Shown: positions 1-6,922, counted from the first letter of the stretch. The stretch: 10,280 bases of DNA from an uncultured Thermoleophilia bacterium (GCA_903912585.1 CAIWHY010000114.1:1-10280), one strand, 5' to 3'. The notes: generated by a model not told the origin, from the letters alone. A program made the numbers and translations.

Positions 1-590
1 CGAAGGTCGGCGAGGTCGTCTGCCGCCGGCGACGCACCGTAGAAGATGACCGCGGCCGCGAGCGCGGGCTCCGCGCAGGCGAGCTGTGCCGAGAGCCCGC
101 CGCCCATGCAGAACCCCACCGAGCCGATGCGGCCGGTGCAGCCGGCGTCGGCACGCAGGAAGGTCACGGCGTCGCGAAGCGCGCCGACGAGGCTCGCCGG
201 GTCGCGCCGGAAGAACAGCGCCGCGAACGTGGCGGCAAGCGGTTCGCTTTCATCCGCCGGCAGGGCGGCGAGCGCTTCGGCTCTCGCGGCCTCGTCCCAC
301 CACGATGCCGGCGGGATAGTGTCGAGGAAGGCCTTGACGGCCGCGACCCGCGGCGGCTCGAGCGCCGCCGGGCGGCCGCCGCCGAGCGAGTACAGCTCCG
401 GCGCCAGCACCAGGTACCCCGCGCCTGCGAGACGCTCGGTGAGGTCCTGGATGTGCTCGTCGACCCCCCAGATCTCCTGGATGAGCACCACGGCCGGCAG
501 GGCTTCGCCGGCCGGCTCCGGCGCGACGCGGTACGCGCCGAACGTCGCGCCGCCCGACGGGACCTCGATCCACTCGCGAGCAAGCTTCAT
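1..590 (-). CDS. dienelactone hydrolase family protein (3' end cut by window edge)
   Basis: An alpha/beta hydrolase of the dienelactone hydrolase family, probably cytoplasmic because no signal peptide is visible. These enzymes hydrolyse dienelactones or related small esters using a Cys-His-Asp triad. 196 residues are visible. The nucleophile elbow GFCMGGG places the catalytic Cys at residue 161, and QEIWG (Glu39) matches the conserved strand that carries the activating Glu. The Asp and His of the triad would lie past the window edge. Residues about 75-135 look like a longer insertion than in the smallest family members. The ATG at 590-588 shares one base with the stop of the upstream L,D-transpeptidase gene (TGATG), so translation is probably coupled. 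The true substrate cannot be told; many family members have nothing to do with chlorocatechol degradation. The family call is secure, the function is not. Confidence 0.88.
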   Translation of the reverse strand, partial: MKLAREWIEVPSGGATFGAYRVAPEPAGEALPAVVLIQEIWGVDEHIQDLTERLAGAGYLVLAPELYSLGGGRPAALEPPRVAAVKAFLDTIPPASWWDEAARAEALAALPADESEPLAATFAALFFRRDPASLVGALRDAVTFLRADAGCTGRIGSVGFCMGGGLSAQLACAEPALAAAVIFYGASPAADDLADL

Positions 591-1813
591 CAGTACACCG
601 TCACCAGCGTGCCGATGGGATCGTACCTGTACACGACCGCGGCGGAGGAGAACGAGAGCTCGACGCAGCCGAGGCTCTGCGGTGAGCCGTAGGAGCCGCG
701 CAGGAAGCCGTGCCCGGCGTCACCGCCGTTGAAGTACGCGACGGAGGGGCTCCCGGGATCGGGGTAGTGCGAGCCGTCGGGGTTGGTGCCGCTCATCGTC
801 GTCGTGCGGTAGCGCACGTAGACGGGGAAGGTCCCCTTGGCGGTCGGACGCGAGTAGATACCGGTGTTGGCGGGCGTCCTGTAGATGACCTTGCCGTCCT
901 GCCACACGGAGAGCGTCTGCGGCCTGCCGCTCGAGTCCACGAGGACGTAGTCGTAGTGGCCCTTGTGGGCCTTGTGCGCGGCGACCGCGCCGAGCAGCGC
1001 CAGCCACACCTTGCGGCCCGCGGTGCCGTCGGCGCTCATGCCGTGGCCGCTCTCGAAAGCCATGACGGCGCCCTTGACGAGCGTCGTGTACTGGCCCTTC
1101 TTCCAGAGAGGGACCATGTACCTGGGAATCCCGCTCCAGCGCCAGGTGAACGAGCCCTTGAGGGGCGTCGTCGAGACCAGGTCGGGGTTCCCCGGCTCGC
1201 GCGAGAGCGCCGAGGCGCTGCTGGGCGTCGAGCCGACGGGATGGAAGCGCAGCGGCAGGTAGCCGAGCTCGGCCAGCAGCTGCTGGAGGCGCTCGACGGA
1301 GCCGGCGCCGCCGACCGTGAACGAGCTGGCGTACGGCTTGACGAGCGTGCCACCGTCGGCGGCGCGCACCCCGGTCGAGCCGGCGGAAATCGTCAGCTTC
1401 ACGATCGCCCACAGCGGCAGGTGGCCCGCCGGCTTGAAGACGAGCGTGGTGGCGCCGGCGACCTTCCAGCTGCCGGGGACGCTCGGCGACAGCTTGGGAT
1501 GCGGCGTATCGGCGGCGAGCGCCGCCGAGAAGCTCACCTTGACGGCGCTCCCCGGCCAGACGTTGCCGGCGTTGCGGCTCGGCGTGACCGAGACGACCTC
1601 GAGCGCGGCCGGCGCCGGGGTCGTCGTGGGCGAGGCGGTGGGAGTGGGCGAGGCGGTCGCAGTGACGATCGGAGCCGGCGCGGCGACGGTGGCGGGCGCC
1701 GCGGTGGCGGCCAGCGCGGCAGCCGGAGCCGGGGCCAGGGGCACGGCCAGCGCGAGCATCAGGGCGAGCAGCCCCGCCGTCGATATCGTCAGTCCAGCGA
1801 TCGCTTTCTTCAC
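590..1813 (-). CDS. exported L,D-transpeptidase (YkuD fold) with Ig-like and peptidoglycan-binding-like regions
   Basis: Predicted to form or remodel 3-3 peptidoglycan cross-links outside the membrane; 407 aa from a GTG start. Order of parts: signal peptide (residues 1 to about 36; KK then a Leu/Ala core), Ala/Pro/Thr-rich linker (about 37-70), Ig-like domain resembling the Big_5 group (about 71-168), a region like PG_binding_1 (about 174-275, with the motif MAFESGHGMSADGTAG), and a C-terminal YkuD domain (about 286-407). The catalytic Cys is C383 within S380-L-G-C-V and the upstream HG is H368-G369. The usual motif is S-H-G-C; here His is replaced by Leu. The GTG at 1813 was chosen because a GGGAGGAG ribosome site precedes it and the signal peptide begins there. 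The frame stays open further upstream, but that part does not look like protein. It is the first gene of a leftward pair with the hydrolase gene. Confidence 0.9.
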   Translation of the reverse strand: MKKAIAGLTISTAGLLALMLALAVPLAPAPAAALAATAAPATVAAPAPIVTATASPTPTASPTTTPAPAALEVVSVTPSRNAGNVWPGSAVKVSFSAALAADTPHPKLSPSVPGSWKVAGATTLVFKPAGHLPLWAIVKLTISAGSTGVRAADGGTLVKPYASSFTVGGAGSVERLQQLLAELGYLPLRFHPVGSTPSSASALSREPGNPDLVSTTPLKGSFTWRWSGIPRYMVPLWKKGQYTTLVKGAVMAFESGHGMSADGTAGRKVWLALLGAVAAHKAHKGHYDYVLVDSSGRPQTLSVWQDGKVIYRTPANTGIYSRPTAKGTFPVYVRYRTTTMSGTNPDGSHYPDPGSPSVAYFNGGDAGHGFLRGSYGSPQSLGCVELSFSSAAVVYRYDPIGTLVTVY

Positions 1814-1817
1814 GGGG

Positions 1818-1825
1818 CTCCTCCC
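1818..1825 (-). promoter_or_regulatory. ribosome binding site that fixes the L,D-transpeptidase GTG start
   Basis: On the minus strand GGGAGGAG lies four bases before the GTG at 1813-1811. It is the only strong Shine-Dalgarno match near the point where the signal peptide begins, so it supports GTG over the upstream ATG/GTG codons in the same open frame. Confidence 0.7.
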
Positions 1826-1914
1826 GACGGGTGCGTGCGATGACCGCGGGCGCGTGCGGTGGCCTGCGGGCGCGACGAGTGTCACGAGGCGCCCTGCCCG
1901 CGTCTTGGTGGACC

Positions 1915-1920
1915 ATGGTA
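1915..1920 (-). promoter_or_regulatory. possible -10 element of the L,D-transpeptidase gene
   Basis: TACCAT on the minus strand fits the TAnnnT pattern and lies about 100 bases before the GTG start. No good -35 hexamer is present at 17 bases (TGGCGG at best). The direct repeat at 1940-1976 would overlap or abut the -35 region, as expected for an activator site. A second TACCAT occurs at 2028-2023 on the same strand, so the assignment is weak. Confidence 0.25.
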
Positions 1921-1939
1921 GGCGGCGGCAGCGGCGACC

Positions 1940-1976
1940 GCCACCCGAAGGGACGGCAAGTGCCACCCGGAGGGAC
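1940..1976. repeat. 15-base direct repeat, 22-base period, in the divergent control region
   Basis: The plus strand reads GCCACCCGAAGGGAC at 1940-1954 and GCCACCCGGAGGGAC at 1962-1976, one mismatch in 15. The start-to-start spacing of 22 bases is about two helical turns, which would put two protein subunits on the same DNA face. It sits between the divergent L,D-transpeptidase and carboxypeptidase genes. A dimeric or tandem regulator site is the simplest reading. No regulator is recognised. Confidence 0.6.
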
Positions 1977-2069
1977 TGCGGGGCCGACCACAGTGACGCC
2001 CGGATGAACGCCCCGGCGGCGGATGGTAGCCTGACCTGCGCAAGGCCGTCGGCGCAGGGCCGGCGGCGT

Positions 2070-3335
2070 ATGCGAGCGCGAAGGAGCAGGGAGATCGGCG
2101 ACGACAGGCGCATCCCATCGCGTGCTCTGGCCGCCGTCGCCGGCCTCCTCCTGGCCGTGCTGCTGCTCGCGCCGGCGGCCGCGTCCGCGAGCGTCGGCGC
2201 GCAGGTCACCTCCATCCTCTCGCGACAGGGACTCGCGGGCTCCGGGACGTCGGTGGGCGTCTACGACCTCACCGGCAAGCAGCCCCTCTACGGCCTGCGC
2301 AGGGACGCGCTGCGCCTGCCCGCCTCGAACGAGAAGCTGGTCACTGCGGCCGCCGCGCTCGTCGACTGGTCGGCGGCACATCGGTTCGGCACCGAGCTCT
2401 ACGGTCCGGTCACCGGCCCGGACGCGGCGGGCGTGCTCGACGGCGACGTGTACCTCAAGGGCCTCGGCGACCCCAGCCTCCGGACGGCGGGCCTCGGCGT
2501 GTTCGTGGCCAAGCTGCAGTCCTTCGGCATCACCAAGATCACGGGGCGCGTGCTCGCCGACGACGGCTACTTCGACGCGCTGCGGACGGTGCCGGGGTGG
2601 CGGCCCGGCATGGTCCTCTACTGCGGGCCGCTCTCCGCCCTCACCCTCGACGAGGGCTACAGCCCGGGCGGCCGCTACGTCGCCGACCCGGCGCTTTGGG
2701 CGGCCGGCAAGCTCACGGCGCTGTTGCGCGCGGCGGGCATCAAGGTCGTGCACGCCGCCGCGCGTGGCGTCGTCCCCACGGACGCGACGCGGCTCGGCGC
2801 GGAGAGCTCGGCCACGCTCACGCACATCCTGGCGCGCATGAACAAGGAGAGCGACGACTTCTACGCCGAGGAACTGCTCAAGGGTCTCGGCGCGAGCTTC
2901 GGCGGGTCCGGCACGACCGCGGCCGGCGCCACCGTCGCCGTTCAGAACCTCAAAGCTCTGGGCGTGGCGGACGGCTTCCGCATCCGCGACGGCTCCGGCC
3001 TCAGCTATCACGACAAGCTCAGCGCGCACGCGATCGTCCGGCTCCTCGAGGCGATGAGCCGGCGGGCGGACTTCGCCACCTACTGGGGCTCGCTCTCCGT
3101 CGCCGGCAGGGACGGGACGCTCGCCGGCCGCATGAAGGGCACCTTGGCGGCAGGCAACGTGCACGGCAAGACCGGTACGCTGGCGGCGGCGAGCTGCCTC
3201 TCGGGCTACGTCACCAGCGCCAACGGACACCTGCTTGCCTTCTCGATCCTGATGAACGGCAGGGGTCTGTCGCAGACCAGGGCGCACGACGCGCAGGACA
3301 AGGTCGCGGAGGCCCTGGCCGCGTCGTCCCCGTGA
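2070..3335 (+). CDS. dacB: D-alanyl-D-alanine carboxypeptidase/endopeptidase, family S13 (PBP4 type)
   Basis: Removes the terminal D-Ala of peptidoglycan stem peptides and/or cuts 4-3 cross-links outside the membrane; 421 aa. Residues 1 to about 40 form a signal peptide with a long basic N-region. The SxxK motif is S86-N-E-K89 and the KTG motif is K367-T-G within HGKTGTL. About 170 residues separate SxxK from the second motif, the size of the S13 insertion domains. The second motif, normally S-x-N, reads S261-D-D263 in the context MNKESDDFYAEELL; the Asn is replaced by Asp. ATG at 2070 was chosen because it precedes the whole signal peptide and the next in-frame start lies inside its hydrophobic core. 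The ribosome site there is weak. The MFS gene follows after 13 bases, implying an operon. Family assignment is firm; full activity is uncertain because of the Asn change. Confidence 0.92.
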   Translation: MRARRSREIGDDRRIPSRALAAVAGLLLAVLLLAPAAASASVGAQVTSILSRQGLAGSGTSVGVYDLTGKQPLYGLRRDALRLPASNEKLVTAAAALVDWSAAHRFGTELYGPVTGPDAAGVLDGDVYLKGLGDPSLRTAGLGVFVAKLQSFGITKITGRVLADDGYFDALRTVPGWRPGMVLYCGPLSALTLDEGYSPGGRYVADPALWAAGKLTALLRAAGIKVVHAAARGVVPTDATRLGAESSATLTHILARMNKESDDFYAEELLKGLGASFGGSGTTAAGATVAVQNLKALGVADGFRIRDGSGLSYHDKLSAHAIVRLLEAMSRRADFATYWGSLSVAGRDGTLAGRMKGTLAAGNVHGKTGTLAAASCLSGYVTSANGHLLAFSILMNGRGLSQTRAHDAQDKVAEALAASSP

Positions 3336-3348
3336 AGCAGAGCGCCGC

Positions 3349-4560
3349 GTGAGCGCCGCCGGTCGCCGCCCCGCGTCCCGCGCCACGCTCCTGGCGCTGT
3401 CTCTCGGGCACGGCTGCGCCGACACCTGCTCGGGCGCGCTCTTCGCGCTGCTGCCGTTCCTGGTCGTCGAGCGGCACTACAGCTACGCAGCCGCCGGCGT
3501 GTTCGCGCTCACCGCCAGCGTCGCCAGCGCCGTCTTCCAGCCGCTGGTGGGCGCTCACGGAGACCGCAGCGAGGCGCACTGGCTGCTGCCCGCCGGTCTC
3601 CTCCTCACCGGCCTCGGCATCGGCGCCGTCGGGTTCGCGCACAGCTACACGCTCACGCTGGTCGCGGTGGCCGTCTGCATGGCCGGAGTCGCCAGCTATC
3701 ACCCCGAGGGCGCGCGCTGGGCGCGCCACTCCGCGAGCGACAGCGTGACCAGCGACATGAGCGTGTTCTCGATGGGCGGCGTCATCGGCTACGCCGTCGG
3801 CCCTCTGGTCGTCGCGGCTGTCCTGGCGCCCCTCGGCCTGCCAGGCACGGCCGTCATCGCGGTGATCCCGATGGCGGCGGCCGTTCTCGTCTTCGTGGCG
3901 CTGCGCCGCTTCCGCCGGCAGCCCGCTGCCGGGCACGACCCGTCACGGCAAACGCCGGCGACCGCCTCCGAGTGGCGCCCGTTCATCCTCCTCCTGGCGC
4001 TGTTCTGCCTCGCCTCCGGAGTCACGACCGGACTGCTCACCTACCTGCCGCTCTTCCTCGTCCAGGCGCGAGCGGCGAGCCCCGCGGCGAGCAATGTTAT
4101 GACCAGCGTCCTGCTCGCCGCCGCGGCGGCCGGCACCCTGCTCGGCGGCATCGCCGCCCAGCGCCTCGGCCGCCGCTTCGTGCTGCTCGTGCCGCAGCTC
4201 GTGCTCGTGCCGGCGATCGCCTTGCTCCCGTCGCTCGGCTACGCCGGCATGCTGCCCGTGGTCGTCCTCATCGGCATCGCCATGAACGCGAACCTCAGCA
4301 TCGCGCTCGTGCTCGCCCAGGAGTACCTGCCGGCGCACATGGGCCTCGCGACGGGCCTTACCATCGGCCTGTGCAGCGGCCTCGGCGGCCTCATCGTGGC
4401 CGGGCTCGGCCTGCTCGGCGACGCCGCCGGGCCGAGCGCGGTGCTCTACGTGATCGCGGCGCTGCCCCTCGCGGTGGCCGCGCTCGCGTCCCGGCTGCGG
4501 CGGCCGGCCGCCGCTCCGCCGGGCACCGTCTGGACGAGGCCGGCCGCAGCGACGCGCTGA
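3349..4560 (+). CDS. major facilitator superfamily transporter, Fsr (fosmidomycin resistance)-like
   Basis: A 403-residue inner-membrane protein with about twelve hydrophobic segments, likely a proton-driven efflux carrier. Resemblance to the E. coli Fsr branch rests on the N-terminal half: LGHGCADTCSGALFALLPFL in the first helix, PLVGAHGDRSEAHW in the motif A loop (about 65-78), and SYHPEGARWARHSAS (HPEG at 118-121) followed by a Gly-rich helix FSMGGVIGYAVGPL. A basic central loop (about 185-209) splits the two halves, and QRLGRRF (271-277) is the second motif A-like loop. The GTG start lies 13 bases after the carboxypeptidase stop with little ribosome-site signal, so it may depend on readthrough from upstream translation. 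Real substrates are unknown, and drug resistance should not be assumed. Its place behind a cell-wall gene may reflect envelope precursor or antibiotic export. Confidence 0.85.
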   Translation: MSAAGRRPASRATLLALSLGHGCADTCSGALFALLPFLVVERHYSYAAAGVFALTASVASAVFQPLVGAHGDRSEAHWLLPAGLLLTGLGIGAVGFAHSYTLTLVAVAVCMAGVASYHPEGARWARHSASDSVTSDMSVFSMGGVIGYAVGPLVVAAVLAPLGLPGTAVIAVIPMAAAVLVFVALRRFRRQPAAGHDPSRQTPATASEWRPFILLLALFCLASGVTTGLLTYLPLFLVQARAASPAASNVMTSVLLAAAAAGTLLGGIAAQRLGRRFVLLVPQLVLVPAIALLPSLGYAGMLPVVVLIGIAMNANLSIALVLAQEYLPAHMGLATGLTIGLCSGLGGLIVAGLGLLGDAAGPSAVLYVIAALPLAVAALASRLRRPAAAPPGTVWTRPAAATR

Positions 4561-4598
4561 GCGCGCACCGGGCAGAGGCCAGGCCTTGCCGGTACCCG

Positions 4599-4612
4599 CT
4601 GACGCTCGTCAG
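4599..4612. terminator. small hairpin at the convergent gene junction
   Basis: CTGACG-CT-CGTCAG forms a perfect dyad between the convergent MFS and DUF1611 genes and overlaps the DUF1611 stop codon (4611-4609). The gap is only 48 bases. No T-run follows on either strand, so a terminator role is only a possibility. Confidence 0.2.
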
Positions 4613-5697
4613 GCGACGCCCGCGACCAGCGTCGCCTCGAGCCGCGGGAACGCGCCCAGCACCATGTCGACGAGCCTCCCGACCGGCCGCGTGAGCGCGT
4701 CCGTCGCGGGGATGCCGAGCTCGAGCTCGTACAGGACGATCGCCGCGCTGACCTCGGCGTCGGTCATGTCCTCGTGGTTGATCGCGAGGCCGATCACCTT
4801 GACACCGGCGAACGCCCGCAGCAGGGCGATCTCGTGGAGCGGCGTCGGCGTCGGCACCTCCGGGAAGTCGCCCAGCATGCGGCGCGCCGGCGCGTGCTGC
4901 AGGATGACGGCGTGCGGCCGTCCGCCCCGCAAGATGAAGGTGGACGAGAGGTAGGCGGGGTGGCTGAGCGCGCCCTGTCCCTCGATGACGATCACGTCGG
5001 GGTCCTCGGCCTCGAACGCCTCCACGATCGTGGCCTCCACCTCGCCGGAGCAGAACTGGCACGGGATCGCGTCGAGCGCCACGCCGTAGCGCGCGCCCTG
5101 GATGATCCCGGTCTGCCCGGTGCCGACCATCACGGCCCTGATCCCGCGCTCGTTGAGCGCCCGGGTGAGGATGATCGCCGTCGTGCGCTTGCCGATGGCT
5201 CCGTCGGTGCCGAGCACCGCGATGCGCGGGCAGGTGACCTCGTCGATGCGCCCCGTGAACATGCGCAGGTCCTTCTTGGCGCGCGGGCGGCGCACGTCGA
5301 GGATCTCCACACCGTGCTCCGCAGCGGCAACGGCGAACTCCGGGTCGTCGTTCAGGAACTCGTGCAGGCCGTTGACGACGCTCATCCCGCGCGCCATGGC
5401 GTCGAGCACGACGCCGCGCTGCGTCGGCGAGAGCAGCCCGCTCAGGGGCGCGACGCCGAGGATGAAGAAGTCGGGCACGTGGCCGGCGGCCGCTACCGCG
5501 CCCGCCAGGTCGGCGCAGATCGGGATCCCGTTCGGGACCTCGTCGAGGTACTCTCCGGCGTCGCGACCGGCTTTCGTGCTGTCGATCACCGCGAGGATCC
5601 CGTACTTCCCGGAGTGACGCACCAAGCCATTGGCGGTCTTGCCTTCGCCGGTGCCGAAGAACGCTTCCGAGTAGACGACCGCGGTCGTGCCGTTCAT
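4609..5697 (-). CDS. DUF1611 family protein (DgcN-like; possible D-glutamate N-acetyltransferase)
   Basis: A 362-residue cytoplasmic protein with the two-part layout of DUF1611. The N-terminal Rossmann-like part spans about 1-150. The C-terminal P-loop part has GTDGAIGKRTT at 163-173 (Walker A-like) and DVIVIEGQGAL at 234-244 (Walker B-like), followed by SHPAYLSS. One characterised family member, DgcN, N-acetylates D-glutamate in a D-Glu catabolic route together with the racemase DgcA; no dgcA-like gene is visible here. The ATG at 5697 shares a base with the pepE stop (TGATG), and GGAGAG lies five bases before it, so the start is well supported. The open frame extends far upstream on the same strand, but there it only shadows pepE. 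Pairing with a dipeptidase suggests handling of amino acids released from peptides. Family call is strong; activity is inferred from family only. Confidence 0.87.
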   Translation of the reverse strand: MNGTTAVVYSEAFFGTGEGKTANGLVRHSGKYGILAVIDSTKAGRDAGEYLDEVPNGIPICADLAGAVAAAGHVPDFFILGVAPLSGLLSPTQRGVVLDAMARGMSVVNGLHEFLNDDPEFAVAAAEHGVEILDVRRPRAKKDLRMFTGRIDEVTCPRIAVLGTDGAIGKRTTAIILTRALNERGIRAVMVGTGQTGIIQGARYGVALDAIPCQFCSGEVEATIVEAFEAEDPDVIVIEGQGALSHPAYLSSTFILRGGRPHAVILQHAPARRMLGDFPEVPTPTPLHEIALLRAFAGVKVIGLAINHEDMTDAEVSAAIVLYELELGIPATDALTRPVGRLVDMVLGAFPRLEATLVAGVA

Positions 5698-6434
5698 CAA
5701 GACTCTCCCCGGACGGGCCTGCGCCCGCCGTCGAATGCCGGCGTGAGGTGCAGGAGCCCCGAAACGTCGAGGCCCTCGTGATAGGTGTGGCAGCCGGCGC
5801 GCTGGAACAGGCGGGAGCGCCCGGCGACCACCGCCGACGCGCCGCTGACGCGCAGCCACGAGCCCTCGTACAGCCCGAGCACCTGGCAGTCGTTCTCCTC
5901 GAGGAACTCGTCGATGCGCTCCTCGCGCGTCTCGCCCATGAAGGTCGAGGCAGGATCGGGGTCGATGTAGTGGAGGTTGATCTGGAACGGGACCAGTCCC
6001 AGCGCCGCGAAGCTCGGGGGATGGCAGATCGGCATGTCGTTGGTGGTCCGGATGGTCGGGCAGGCGACGTTGGTGCCGGCGGAGGCGCCGACGTAGCGGG
6101 TCGCGCCCTCGCGCACGTGGCGGCTCAGCCTCCCGATCACGCCGAGGGCGTAGAGCGAGTCGAGCAGCCGGAAGGTGTTGCCGCCGCCCATCATCAGCAC
6201 GTCCGCCTCGAGGATGGCGCGTTCCGGCGCGCCGGACCGGTGCGCCGAGACGACCTCGATGCCGAAGGCGCCGAGCGCGGCCGCCGCCCGGTCGGCGTAG
6301 TCGTCCCAGTCCGCCAGCGCATAGGGGACGAAGGTCACGCGGTCGCCGGCCGACACCTCGGCGAAGGCCTCCGCCGCGTGCGAGAACATGCTCCCGCCGT
6401 AGTTGGTGGAGTTCGAGAGCAGCAGAAGTTCCAT
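5697..6434 (-). CDS. pepE: dipeptidase E (alpha-aspartyl dipeptidase, family S51)
   Basis: A cytoplasmic serine peptidase that cuts dipeptides with N-terminal Asp; 245 aa. It begins MELLLLSNST, the same as E. coli PepE as I remember it, and continues with MMGGGNTFRLL (81-91), YVGASAGTNVACPTIRTTND and NLHY. The triad is Ser118 (GASAG), Asp133 (TTNDMP) and His155, each offset by two from E. coli Ser120, Asp135 and His157. GETREERIDEF (167-177) is a further family match. A C-terminal tail of about 15 residues exceeds the E. coli protein. The ATG at 6434 was chosen by homology; an in-frame ATG at 6443 would add three residues, and neither has a clear ribosome site. The stop overlaps the DUF1611 start, so the two are translationally coupled. 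A 17-base dyad upstream may regulate the pair. Confidence 0.93.
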   Translation of the reverse strand: MELLLLSNSTNYGGSMFSHAAEAFAEVSAGDRVTFVPYALADWDDYADRAAAALGAFGIEVVSAHRSGAPERAILEADVLMMGGGNTFRLLDSLYALGVIGRLSRHVREGATRYVGASAGTNVACPTIRTTNDMPICHPPSFAALGLVPFQINLHYIDPDPASTFMGETREERIDEFLEENDCQVLGLYEGSWLRVSGASAVVAGRSRLFQRAGCHTYHEGLDVSGLLHLTPAFDGGRRPVRGES

Positions 6435-6473
6435 GGCCGCCATTCGTGATGGCTGAGGCAGTGGGTGAGGAGC

Positions 6474-6490
6474 ACGCCCACCTTGGGCGT
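6474..6490. promoter_or_regulatory. perfect 17-base dyad upstream of pepE, candidate operator or leader hairpin
   Basis: ACGCCCA-CCT-TGGGCGT: seven bases repeat as an exact inverse complement around a three-base centre, 39 bases before the pepE ATG. The arms are not simple CG alternation, which makes chance less likely than for most short dyads here. It could bind a dimeric repressor or form a hairpin in the mRNA leader. I see no convincing -35/-10 pair nearby. Confidence 0.4.
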
Positions 6491-6623
6491 CCGCGCCGCC
6501 GGCCAGCCGACCCGCTGGCTCGCGACAAGGGGAGCACACGCCCGGACGTGCGGCGCGTGGCGTCTGGAGCCTTCCACAAGGTCGGCTTCAGCGAAACGTC
6601 CGGCGCGTCCGCGTCTTCCGCTG

Positions 6624-6669
6624 GAGAGAGAGATCGGAGGGCCGGGCGGCCCCGGAAGGCCGCCCGGCC
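6624..6669 (-). terminator. intrinsic terminator of the cold-shock gene
   Basis: A perfect 12-base stem (GGCCGGGCGGCC at 6640-6651 against GGCCGCCCGGCC at 6658-6669) with a six-base loop starts 23 bases after the csp stop. In the leftward transcript it is followed by a pyrimidine-rich tail (TCTCTCTCTCC-like, about 6638-6624) rather than pure U, as is common in GC-rich actinobacteria. It also isolates csp from the pepE unit. Confidence 0.7.
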
Positions 6670-6691
6670 GAGAAACTCCGGTGAGCCTGCG

Positions 6692-6892
6692 CTAGACCGC
6701 GCTCACCTGCGTGGCCTGCTTCTTGCCGTTCTGGCCGGTCGCCTCCGTGAAGGACACGGCCTGGCCCTCGGCGAGGGTCGTCGCGCCACCCTGGAGCTCG
6801 GAGATGTGGACGAAGAGATCGTCGCCGCTCTCACGCTCGATGAAGCCGTAGCCCTTGTCCGCGCTGAACCACTTTACTTTGCCTTCTGCCAT
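6692..6892 (-). CDS. cold-shock protein, CspA family
   Basis: A 66-residue single-domain OB-fold protein that binds single-stranded RNA and DNA and acts as an RNA chaperone in the cytoplasm. MAEGKVKWFSADKGYGFIER opens the protein; RNP1 is KGYGFI (13-18) and RNP2 is LFVHIS (26-31). The length matches the usual 65-70. The ATG at 6892 follows the RNA-binding-domain N-terminus exactly, with GAGAGGA about ten bases upstream. The same frame stays open upstream of the ATG, but that stretch is non-coding leader and shadow of the serine hydrolase gene. The leader carries hairpins and a U-rich tract, and a strong terminator follows the gene, so it is probably a single-gene transcript. Which Csp paralogue this is, and whether it is cold-induced, cannot be told. 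Confidence 0.96.
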   Translation of the reverse strand: MAEGKVKWFSADKGYGFIERESGDDLFVHISELQGGATTLAEGQAVSFTEATGQNGKKQATQVSAV

Positions 6893-6922
6893 GTCAGTCT
6901 CATCCTCTCGCCCCACCGGGGC
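6893..6922 (-). promoter_or_regulatory. csp translation initiation region with hairpin beside the ribosome site
   Basis: In the leftward transcript a five-pair hairpin GCCCC-GGU-GGGGC (6922-6910) is followed at once by the purine-rich ribosome site GAGAGGAUGAG and the ATG. The hairpin does not cover the ribosome site but abuts it. Confidence 0.4.

Noticed and set aside
1814..2069. Riboswitch (for example c-di-AMP type) upstream of the L,D-transpeptidase gene
   Set aside because: Such switches do control wall hydrolases in actinobacteria, but I could not match the conserved core of any riboswitch class here. Direct repeats explain the visible pattern better.
720..3425. Very long open frame of about 900 codons on the minus strand
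   Set aside because: It runs opposite to the carboxypeptidase and out of frame with the L,D-transpeptidase, has Arg/Ala-rich low-complexity composition, and no domain. It is an effect of high G+C, where stops are rare.
5698..6579. N-terminal extension of the DUF1611 frame by about 290 codons
   Set aside because: It lies wholly over pepE in another frame. The family length and the ribosome site fit the ATG at 5697.
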